Shown: positions 6,325-12,382 of the stretch, piece by piece | Numbering within the stretch: the first letter of the stretch is position 1 | How the letters are laid out: every line of letters starts with the position of its first letter | Origin: Acidobacteriota bacterium | GTDB lineage: Bacteria > Acidobacteriota > Blastocatellia > RBC074 | DNA length: 13,115 nt | Direction of reading: 5' to 3' | Assembly: GCA_013140935.1 (NCBI GenBank) | Contig: JABFSD010000555.1 | Coordinates: forward strand, 1 to 13,115 | The notes under the pieces: model-generated | What the model was told of the DNA's origin: nothing | The model's database searches: none | Seen by the model: only the letters and a program-made list of their open reading frames with translations | Translations under genes and position numbers: made by a program

Positions 6325-8349
6325 TCAGTTCACATAAAGAAACGAATTCAAATTCAGCAGCGTCAATGCGAACTCACGCTTTGGTTGCGTCTGCAAAAAC
6401 GCCAACGCCGCTTTCATCTCTGCCGGTTTCGCAGCGCGTCCCGTCGTTAGCCGATAACCCAGATCAATTTGTTTGCGCAAATTCGCACCGGCTTCGCTTT
6501 CCAACCGCTGGGCGAATGCTTCCGCCAGTTCATTCGTGATCGAACCGTTGAGCAATTCCAACGCTTGCGGAGCGTGCGTGCTGGACTCGCGGCGCGCGCA
6601 ACTGGCTTGCGTGTCGGGCGCGTCGAAGACTTCCATAAACGGCAAGCGCAGGTTGCGTTTGGCGATGAGATAAACGCTGCGTCGTGCGTATTCAGTCGCG
6701 TCCATCGCTGGCTTCCATTGCGAAGGTTTGTAAAGCAGCGTCACCAAGCCCGGATCAATCGGAATCATTACGCTGGGCCCGCCCGCTTTGGGATTGAGCT
6801 TGCCTGTGACGGCGAGCATTGCGTCGCGCAGTTGTTCGGCTTCGAGTCGCTGACGATTGAAACGCCAGACGAATTTGTTTTCCGGGTCTTTCTTCAACGC
6901 CAACGCTTGATAAGCCTCGTCGGTTGGTAAGGCTGAACTCTGTTGATAAGCATTGCTCAACAAAATCAGCCGGTGCATTTTCTTTATGCTGAATCCACAC
7001 GAGGCGAATTCATTCGCCAGATAATCGAGCAGTTCGGGATGCGAAGGCCGCGCGCCCATGCGTCCGAAATCATTGGCTGTAGCGACGAGGCCGCGTCCGA
7101 AATGAAATTGCCATAAGCGATTCGCCATCACGCGCGCCGTGAGCGGATTGTTCGCATCGGTGATCCATTGCGCCAACGCGGTGCGGGGCTTGTCAGTGGT
7201 TTCGGGCAATTCGCCCGCACCGTCGGGCAGCAACACGCCGAGCGGACGCATGCCTACGCGCGCACCTTTGTGGGCGTATTCGCCGCGCGTCAGCAAATGA
7301 ATCGGCGATTTCTTTTCGCTTACGTTTTTGACGCTATACAACGCGGGCAGCGGCGCGGGCAGTTGGTCTTGCAAGGCTTCGAGCTTTTTCGTGAGGGCTA
7401 CGCGCTGGCTGGCGGCTTCGGGGTCTTCAAGCGAAGTGATCTTGTTGATTTTCCCGTTGAGTTCTTTGATTTCTTTTTCGAGCGGTTCGGCTTTGGTCTT
7501 CCACGCGGCTTGTTCGGCGGGCGAAGATTTCGCTACGTCGTTTTCATAGACGCCTGCGAAATAAGCCTGCAAGCGGTAATAGTCGCTCTGGCGAATCGGG
7601 TCGAACTTGTGATCGTGGCAGCGCGCGCATCCGGCAGTGACGCCGAGAAAGGCTGCGCCGACGATGTTGGTCATTTCGGTCAAGACTTCGTTGCGGCTGC
7701 TGGCGACTTCCTGATTGCCTGCGTTTTTGCGCAACGGACCGAGACGGTTGAATCCGGCAGCGATGAGTAATTCGTCGTCGTTTGTACTCATCTCATCGCC
7801 CGCGAGTTGTTCGGTGATGAAGCGGTCGTAAGGCTTGTCAGCGTTGAACGAACGAATCACGTAATCACGATAGCGCCACGCATCGGGCCGGTGCGTGTCA
7901 TATTCAAAGCCGTCGGTCTCGGCAAAACGGACTACGTCGAGCCAGTGCTGCCCCCAGCGTTCGCCGTAATGCGGCGAGGCGAGGAGCTTGTCTACGAGCT
8001 TGCTGGTTGCGTCGGAAGATTTGTCGTTGATGAAGGCGGCGACTTCGGCAGGCGAAGGCGGAAGGCCGAGCAAGTCGAAATATAAACGGCGCGCTAGCGT
8101 TACGCGGTCGGCGGGCGGCGCAGGTTTCAAGCCTTCTTTCTGTAAGCGTTCGAGAATGAAGGCATCAATCGCGGTTTTTGCCCAGGTCTGGTCTGCGGCG
8201 TTGGTGAACGTAGGAATGGTTGGCGTGGTGCGTTTGACGAAGGCCCAGTGGCTGCGTTCGCGTTGCGTATACGAACCCAGCGGGGCTGTGTCAGAAACCG
8301 CGAACCAGCCAAACAGGAACGAACCGAGTACCAGTAACTTGATGCCCAT
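6325..8349 (-). CDS. DUF1549/DUF1553 domain-containing exported protein
   Basis: A 674-residue protein with an N-terminal signal peptide (MGIKLLVLGSFLFGWFAV), then RSHWAFVKR, a DUF1549 region (about residues 55-260) and a C-terminal DUF1553 region (about 370-650). Landmarks: FDLLGLPPSPAEV, SPHYGERWGQHWLDVVRFAE, the conserved GCARCHDHKFDPI (CxxCH with His at about residue 245), TARVMANRLWQFHFGRGLV and the terminal LLNLNSFLYVN. The internal CxxCH could bind heme, but it is part of the DUF1549 consensus and is not proof of a cytochrome. The N-terminal cytochrome (PSCyt1) domain found in many relatives is absent, making this a short-form member. The ATG at 8349 is chosen over the one at 8397 because it begins the signal peptide and has GGAG 8 bases upstream. 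It leads the six-gene chain; its usual partner is the DUF1501 gene downstream. Role unknown, possibly periplasmic carbohydrate or polymer handling. Confidence 0.88.
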   Translation of the reverse strand: MGIKLLVLGSFLFGWFAVSDTAPLGSYTQRERSHWAFVKRTTPTIPTFTNAADQTWAKTAIDAFILERLQKEGLKPAPPADRVTLARRLYFDLLGLPPSPAEVAAFINDKSSDATSKLVDKLLASPHYGERWGQHWLDVVRFAETDGFEYDTHRPDAWRYRDYVIRSFNADKPYDRFITEQLAGDEMSTNDDELLIAAGFNRLGPLRKNAGNQEVASSRNEVLTEMTNIVGAAFLGVTAGCARCHDHKFDPIRQSDYYRLQAYFAGVYENDVAKSSPAEQAAWKTKAEPLEKEIKELNGKINKITSLEDPEAASQRVALTKKLEALQDQLPAPLPALYSVKNVSEKKSPIHLLTRGEYAHKGARVGMRPLGVLLPDGAGELPETTDKPRTALAQWITDANNPLTARVMANRLWQFHFGRGLVATANDFGRMGARPSHPELLDYLANEFASCGFSIKKMHRLILLSNAYQQSSALPTDEAYQALALKKDPENKFVWRFNRQRLEAEQLRDAMLAVTGKLNPKAGGPSVMIPIDPGLVTLLYKPSQWKPAMDATEYARRSVYLIAKRNLRLPFMEVFDAPDTQASCARRESSTHAPQALELLNGSITNELAEAFAQRLESEAGANLRKQIDLGYRLTTGRAAKPAEMKAALAFLQTQPKREFALTLLNLNSFLYVN

Positions 8350-8409
8350 CGTGATGTCTCCAACGAGTTGATGTGGAATGCCGTGAGTGCGGCGCATCTT
8401 ACCGGCACG

Positions 8410-8459
8410 CGCGGACTAAAGTCCACGCTACGTTCGCAGACTGAAGTCTACGCTACGTC
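8410..8459. repeat. Tandem 25-bp repeat with palindromic cores
   Basis: Two adjacent 25-base units (8410-8434, 8435-8459) agree at 21 of 25 positions and share the tail CTACG. Each has a palindromic core: GGACT-AA-AGTCC in the first and AGACT-GA-AGTCT in the second. The outermost pair changes from G-C to A-T on both sides, so pairing is kept. The block directly abuts the aldo/keto reductase stop codon and lies between it and the DUF1553 gene. It resembles short dispersed repeats seen between genes in Acidobacteriota-type genomes; that comparison is from memory. Confidence 0.7.
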
Positions 8460-8460
8460 G

Positions 8461-9471
8461 TTACCAGCGATGATGAACCAGCGGTTTGATGCGGTCTTCG
8501 TAAAGTTTTTGTACGGCCAGCATCGTGTCGTCGCACAACGCATGCACCTCGGCGGCGGCGCAGTTGGCGGCGACTTGCAACGGATTCTTGGCACCGGGGA
8601 TCGAACAAGTCACGGCCTCGAACATCGCAATCCAGCGCAACGCGAATTGGGCGAGCGTCATGCCTGGCGGCACGAGTGCTTTGAGTTGTTCGACGGCTTG
8701 CAGTTGCGTGTCGTAATCAATGCCCGAAAAGGTTTCGCCTGCGTCAAAGGCTGCGCCGTAGCGGTTGAAGTTGCGATGGTCTTCGGCAGCGAATTGCGAA
8801 TCGCGCGTGAGCTTACCCGTCAGCATCCCCGACGAAAGCGGCAATCGCGCCAGAATGCCGACTTGTTTTTGAAAGGCTGCGCAAAAGAACCGATCCGCCG
8901 GACGTTGGCGAAAGCAGTTGAAGATAATTTGCACCGATTGCACGTTCGGATATTCGAGGGCTTTCATCGCTTCTTCGACGCGCTCGACACTGACGCCGTA
9001 AAAACGAATCTTGCCTTGTTCGACGAGCCGGTCGAGCGCCGCGAAAACTTCGGGGCGGTAATAAACATCGGTTGGCGGGCAGTGCAATTGCACGAGGTCG
9101 AGCGCGTCGGTGTTGAGATTTTGCAAGCTGCGCTCGACATAAGCCGTCAGGTTCGCCGCGTTGTATCTTTCAGCCGTATGGGCCGCCGTATGGGCCGCCG
9201 TATGCGGTTGCGAGCGGCGTCCGGCTTTGGTGGCGATGATGATTTCAGCATCGGGGCGTTCGCGTTTGAGTTGCGCGAGCAAGCGTTCGCTGCGCCCGTC
9301 GCCGTAAACATCCGCCGTGTCGAAAAAGTTGACGCCGCTGTTTACGGCCTGGTGCAAGGCGGCGAGGGATTCCCGATCTTCGGTCGCGCCCCACGAACCG
9401 CCAATCGCCCACGCGCCGAAACTTACCTGAGAGACGCGATAGCCGGTGCGTCCCAGTTCACGATATTGCAT
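8461..9471 (-). CDS. Aldo/keto reductase
   Basis: A 336-residue NAD(P)H-dependent oxidoreductase of the aldo/keto reductase superfamily, a cytoplasmic TIM barrel. The catalytic tetrad is complete: Asp51 and Tyr56 in FFDTADVYGDGRSE, Lys82 in IIIATKAGRR, and His130 in LVQLHCPP. Cofactor-binding elements are seen at SIPGAKNPLQVAAN near the C-terminus. The sequence GETFSGIDYD and DHRNFNRYGAAFDAG match the bacterial subgroup of general-stress-type AKRs with unknown aldehyde or ketone substrates. After Lys82 there is an HTAAHTAAHTA stretch encoded by a 12-bp tandem repeat. The ATG at 9471 has AGGAG about 10 bases upstream. A probable terminator separates it from the DegT-family gene upstream on the same strand. 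Confidence 0.92.
   Translation of the reverse strand: MQYRELGRTGYRVSQVSFGAWAIGGSWGATEDRESLAALHQAVNSGVNFFDTADVYGDGRSERLLAQLKRERPDAEIIIATKAGRRSQPHTAAHTAAHTAERYNAANLTAYVERSLQNLNTDALDLVQLHCPPTDVYYRPEVFAALDRLVEQGKIRFYGVSVERVEEAMKALEYPNVQSVQIIFNCFRQRPADRFFCAAFQKQVGILARLPLSSGMLTGKLTRDSQFAAEDHRNFNRYGAAFDAGETFSGIDYDTQLQAVEQLKALVPPGMTLAQFALRWIAMFEAVTCSIPGAKNPLQVAANCAAAEVHALCDDTMLAVQKLYEDRIKPLVHHRW
9173..9204. repeat. In-frame 12-bp minisatellite inside the aldo/keto reductase
   Basis: The unit GCCGTATGGGCC is present at 9173-9184 and 9185-9196, followed by a partial copy (GCCGTATG, 9197-9204). On the minus strand it encodes His-Thr-Ala-Ala, giving PHTAAHTAAHTAERYN. Relatives usually have a short PHTAEGYN-like turn here, so two units (eight residues) look inserted by replication slippage. 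The frame is kept. Confidence 0.8.
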
Positions 9472-9487
9472 TGAATGAAAGCTCCTG

Positions 9488-9527
9488 AAAAAAAAGATGA
9501 TTGCCTTGCCCGAATCATGGCAAAGGC
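9488..9527 (-). terminator. Probable Rho-independent terminator after the minus-strand DegT-family gene
   Basis: On the minus strand GCCTTTGCC (9527-9519) pairs with GGCAAGGC (9510-9503) with one bulged T, and is followed after 7 bases by eight consecutive U (9495-9488). It lies 25 bases after the DegT-family stop and before the aldo/keto reductase start. The gap between stem and U-run makes it imperfect. A second 7-bp inverted repeat (TTGCTGC 9528-9534, GCAGCAA 9545-9551) sits between it and the stop codon. Confidence 0.45.
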
Positions 9528-9551
9528 TTGCTGCTACAACAACCGCAGCAA

Positions 9552-10748
9552 TTATTGAACTAGCTTGGTGGCGAGAGCGTCTACGTTTTCTTGTACCTTC
9601 GCCACCGCCCTAACGAAATCCACCACGTCTTCCGGTTCTACCAACAAAATCTCGTGCGAAATCCAAAACGCTTCTTCACAAATTTTCTCCGTGATGGGGC
9701 AGGGCGTGACGCGATGCGGAACGGACGCGAACACTTCATTGCGATAAAGCGGATAGGGATAACCCGCATTGACCGGCATGCCTTCCGCCGCCAGCGCCTG
9801 CACTACGCTTGGCTTGTTGAGTTGCGGATAGCGTTCACGATTGAGCCGCAATATGAACAGATACCAACTGTGGCAAGTGACGGCTTCGTCAACAGCGGGC
9901 GGAATCAATAAATCAAGTTGTGCCAATTCGTTGATGAGATAGGCTGCGTTGGCGGCGCGGCGTTCGAGTTGGGCGGGCAGCCGTGCGAATTGCGTTTGCA
10001 AAATCGCCGCTTGCCAACCCGTCAGGCGATAGTTCGTACCCAGTTCAAAATGTTCATACCACGCGCCGCTCGTGCGACGGCCTTGATTGATGATCGAACG
10101 CGCGCGTTCGGCGAGGCCGTCGTCATTGGTCGTGAGCAATCCGCCTTCGCCGGCGGTCAGCACTTTTGAGGCTTGAAAGCTGAACGAACCGAACGCGCCG
10201 AAGCTGCCCACTTTGCGTCCGCGCCACGCTGCGCCGTGCGCGTGGGCGCAATCTTCGATGACGATGAGTTGATGTTGCGCGGCGAAATCCATCAGCGCAT
10301 CCATGTCCAGCGGATGTCCGGCGAAATGTACCGGAATGATCGCGCGGGTGCGCGGCGTGACGGCGGCGCGTGCGCAGTTCAAATCAAGGTTGAACGTCGT
10401 CGCGTCAATATCCACAAACACCGGCGTAGCTCCAACCAATGAAACCGCCGTCGCCGTCGCGATAAACGTGAACGGCGGCACGATGATTTCGTCGCCCGCG
10501 CCGATGCCGCAAGCGCGCAAGGCGGTTTCCAACGTCACCGTACCGTTCGCCGCACTCACGCCGAAACGTGCGTCGTGCCAGTGCGCAAAGGCTTGCTCGA
10601 ATTCAGCGACCTTCGGGTGATAGCCGCCCCAGACACCGCTTTGCAACACTTCGTTGAGCGCGGCCAGTTCCGTTTCGTCGAATTGCGGCCAGCGCGCGAA
10701 AGGTTTTTGTCTGAGCGGCGGGCCGCCATGCATTGCGAGTTGAGACAT
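9552..10748 (-). CDS. DegT/DnrJ/EryC1/StrS family PLP-dependent aminotransferase
   Basis: A 398-residue member of the sugar aminotransferase/dehydratase family that uses pyridoxal phosphate (fold type I). The Schiff-base lysine is Lys195 in SFSFQASKVLTAGEGG; the PLP-pyridine Asp166 is in LIVIEDCAHAHGA; the phosphate-binding segment is AANGTVTLE. The family N-terminus LAMHGGPPLRQKPFARWP is intact, so I start at the ATG at 10748; an in-frame ATG at 10889 would add 47 unlike residues and overlap the divergent gene. Family members usually act on keto-sugars for O-antigen or antibiotic sugars, or on inosose in cyclitol pathways; no sugar-nucleotide genes are next to it, so the substrate is open. 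It has no signal peptide, unlike its divergent paralogue. Confidence 0.9.
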   Translation of the reverse strand: MSQLAMHGGPPLRQKPFARWPQFDETELAALNEVLQSGVWGGYHPKVAEFEQAFAHWHDARFGVSAANGTVTLETALRACGIGAGDEIIVPPFTFIATATAVSLVGATPVFVDIDATTFNLDLNCARAAVTPRTRAIIPVHFAGHPLDMDALMDFAAQHQLIVIEDCAHAHGAAWRGRKVGSFGAFGSFSFQASKVLTAGEGGLLTTNDDGLAERARSIINQGRRTSGAWYEHFELGTNYRLTGWQAAILQTQFARLPAQLERRAANAAYLINELAQLDLLIPPAVDEAVTCHSWYLFILRLNRERYPQLNKPSVVQALAAEGMPVNAGYPYPLYRNEVFASVPHRVTPCPITEKICEEAFWISHEILLVEPEDVVDFVRAVAKVQENVDALATKLVQ

Positions 10749-10770
10749 AAGAAATACGCCGTTGAAAAAC

Positions 10771-10799
10771 TTGACAGCTTGCGTCACCGCGCCTACTTT
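10771..10799 (+). promoter_or_regulatory. Candidate sigma-70 promoter for the Tat-signal DegT gene
   Basis: TTGACA (10771-10776, a full match to the -35 consensus), a 17-base spacer, then TACTTT (10794-10799, three of six to the -10 consensus). It points toward the gene starting at 10877, giving a leader of roughly 70 bases. The weak -10 leaves doubt. Confidence 0.4.
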
Positions 10800-10809
10800 C
10801 GGTGCGTAC

Positions 10810-10825
10810 CGATCAATTCTGATCG
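10810..10825. promoter_or_regulatory. Palindrome in the divergent intergenic region, possible operator
   Basis: CGATCA-ATTC-TGATCG is a perfect 6-bp inverted repeat placed just downstream of the candidate -10 box and about 50 bases before the start codon at 10877. Its position between two divergent paralogues suits a shared regulator site, but no regulator is known. Confidence 0.3.
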
Positions 10826-10876
10826 AATGCAATCTGCCTTTGCCAGTCGTGCAAAACAACAACAGGAGAAAAAGCG

Positions 10877-12208
10877 ATGAATCAATCACTTTCGCGTCGC
10901 AACTTTTTGAGCGCCGTCACCGCTGTCGGCGTAACGGCAAAAGCCAATCCGTCTTTCGTCAGCGACGGCAAGCCCGCTGCGTTGGGCGGCGAAGCGGTGC
11001 GCAAGACGCCGTTTCCGTCGTGGCCGGTCTTCGACCAGCGCGAAGAGCAGGCGGTGGTGGCTACGTTGCGCAGCGGCAAGTGGTTTCGCGGCAATGGACA
11101 AAACGTCACGCGCTTTGAAACCGAATACGCCAGACTGATGGGCGCGCAACATTGTCTGGCGACGGCGAACGGTACGAGCGCGTTGTTGAGTGCGCTGATG
11201 GCTTTGAACATCGGGCCGGGCGATGAAGTCATCGTGCCGCCTTATACCTTCATCGCCAGCATCAACGTGATTCTCGCGCGCCATGCCTTGCCCGTTTTCG
11301 TAGACACCGATCTCGAAACCTTTCAAATAGACGCGCGCAAGATCGAAGCCGCGATCACCGAACGCACGCGCGCGATTATGCCGGTTCACTTGGGCGGTGC
11401 GGCGGCAGACCTCGATGCAATTCTCGCGGTCGCCCAAAAACACAAGCTGCCTGTGATCGAGGACGCCTGCCAAAGCCATCTCGCCGAATGGCGCAATCGC
11501 CGCGTAGGCACTTATGGCGCGGCGGGTTGTTACAGCTTTCAAGCCAGCAAGAATCTCAACTCCGGCGAAGGCGGCGCGTTGCTGACCAACGATGCCGAAC
11601 TGCACGAACGCTGTTTCACCGCGCACAACAACGGACGCGGGCAGAAAAGCGCACCCAGCGGATTTCAATATCAAAGCTCCGGCCTCAACTTACGGCTCGG
11701 CGAATTTCAGGCGGCGCTCTTGCTCGCGCAAATGACGCGGTTGGAAGATTTCGCCCGCACGCGCGAAGCGAATGCGCAATACCTGACGAGTATGCTGCGC
11801 GAGATTCCCGGCCTCACGCCGGCGCGAATGTATGAAGGCTGCACGCGCAACGCTTATCACTTGTATATGTTCCGCTACGACGCGCGCCAGTTTGCCGGAC
11901 TCACGCGCGACGGCTTCCTGAATGCGCTCAAAGCCGAAGGGATTCCGGCGGCGAGCGGTTATGGCGAATTGAACAAAGAACCTTTCCTGCAAAACGCGCT
12001 GCAGTCGCGCGCTTATCAAACGGCGTATGGCAAAGCCCATCTCGCCCATTGGGTCGAACGCAATCACACGCCCGCCAATGCCCGCTTGTGCAGCGAAGCA
12101 GTTTGGTTCACGCAAAATATGTTGCTGGCCTCGCGGACGGAGATGGAGCAGATTGCTGAAGCGATCCGAAAAATACGGAAGTATTCGAGTGACCTTGTCA
12201 CCAAGTAA
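10877..12208 (+). CDS. DegT/DnrJ/EryC1/StrS family aminotransferase with Tat signal
   Basis: A 443-residue paralogue of the neighbouring minus-strand gene. The N-terminus is a twin-arginine signal ([13 protein letters not shown], residues 6-18, likely cleavage after AKA at 23), so the protein is predicted to be folded with PLP in the cytoplasm and then exported. The aminotransferase part begins at [17 protein letters not shown]. The PLP lysine is Lys225 in [15 protein letters not shown], the Asp is in [11 protein letters not shown], and the phosphate-binding loop is TANGTSALL, so catalysis should be intact. AGGAG (10864-10868) lies 8 bases before the ATG. The gene is divergent from its paralogue across about 130 bases. 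The presence of PLP outside the cytoplasm is unusual; such Tat-bearing DegT proteins are annotated in planctomycete and acidobacterial genomes, with unknown substrate. Confidence 0.88.
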   Translation: MNQSLSRRNFLSAVTAVGVTAKANPSFVSDGKPAALGGEAVRKTPFPSWPVFDQREEQAVVATLRSGKWFRGNGQNVTRFETEYARLMGAQHCLATANGTSALLSALMALNIGPGDEVIVPPYTFIASINVILARHALPVFVDTDLETFQIDARKIEAAITERTRAIMPVHLGGAAADLDAILAVAQKHKLPVIEDACQSHLAEWRNRRVGTYGAAGCYSFQASKNLNSGEGGALLTNDAELHERCFTAHNNGRGQKSAPSGFQYQSSGLNLRLGEFQAALLLAQMTRLEDFARTREANAQYLTSMLREIPGLTPARMYEGCTRNAYHLYMFRYDARQFAGLTRDGFLNALKAEGIPAASGYGELNKEPFLQNALQSRAYQTAYGKAHLAHWVERNHTPANARLCSEAVWFTQNMLLASRTEMEQIAEAIRKIRKYSSDLVTK

Positions 12209-12310
12209 TCCAAGCGGCTCAGGAGGTCATTTCACGAGGCCGGCTCAAAGTTTCTGCCCATGGCTTGGTGGCGGCTTGTAAATGCCGCAATTTCAGAAGA
12301 GCATTTCGGT

Positions 12311-12382
12311 AAAGCAGGCTTGCGAGCCGTCCGTAAAAAAACACAAGGAGCAGATTTCGTGAAAGCAGGTTGGGAAGCCGTC
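12311..12382 (+). repeat. Imperfect direct repeat of the gatB 5' end
   Basis: AAAGCAGGCTTGCGAGCCGTC (12311-12331) and the gatB codons 2-8 region at 12362-12382 agree at 17 of 21 positions, 51 bases apart. It may be a decayed duplication of the gene start or chance similarity. The second copy lies immediately after the GTG start codon. Confidence 0.35.

Noticed and set aside
6565..8349. CxxCH in the DUF1553 protein as proof of a cytochrome c
   Set aside because: GCARCHDHKFDP is part of the DUF1549 consensus and the separate N-terminal cytochrome domain is missing, so heme binding is only possible.
8368..9474. Plus-strand open frame of 368 codons over the aldo/keto reductase
   Set aside because: Antisense shadow; the minus strand encodes a complete reductase with all catalytic residues.
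10886..11674. Long minus-strand open frame of 262 codons
   Set aside because: Antisense shadow of the DegT gene in GC-rich sequence; no recognisable domain and the plus-strand product is clearly real.
12271..12288. GCGGC/GCCGC inverted repeat after the Tat DegT gene as a terminator
   Set aside because: Five-bp stem with an 8-base loop and no proper U-run.
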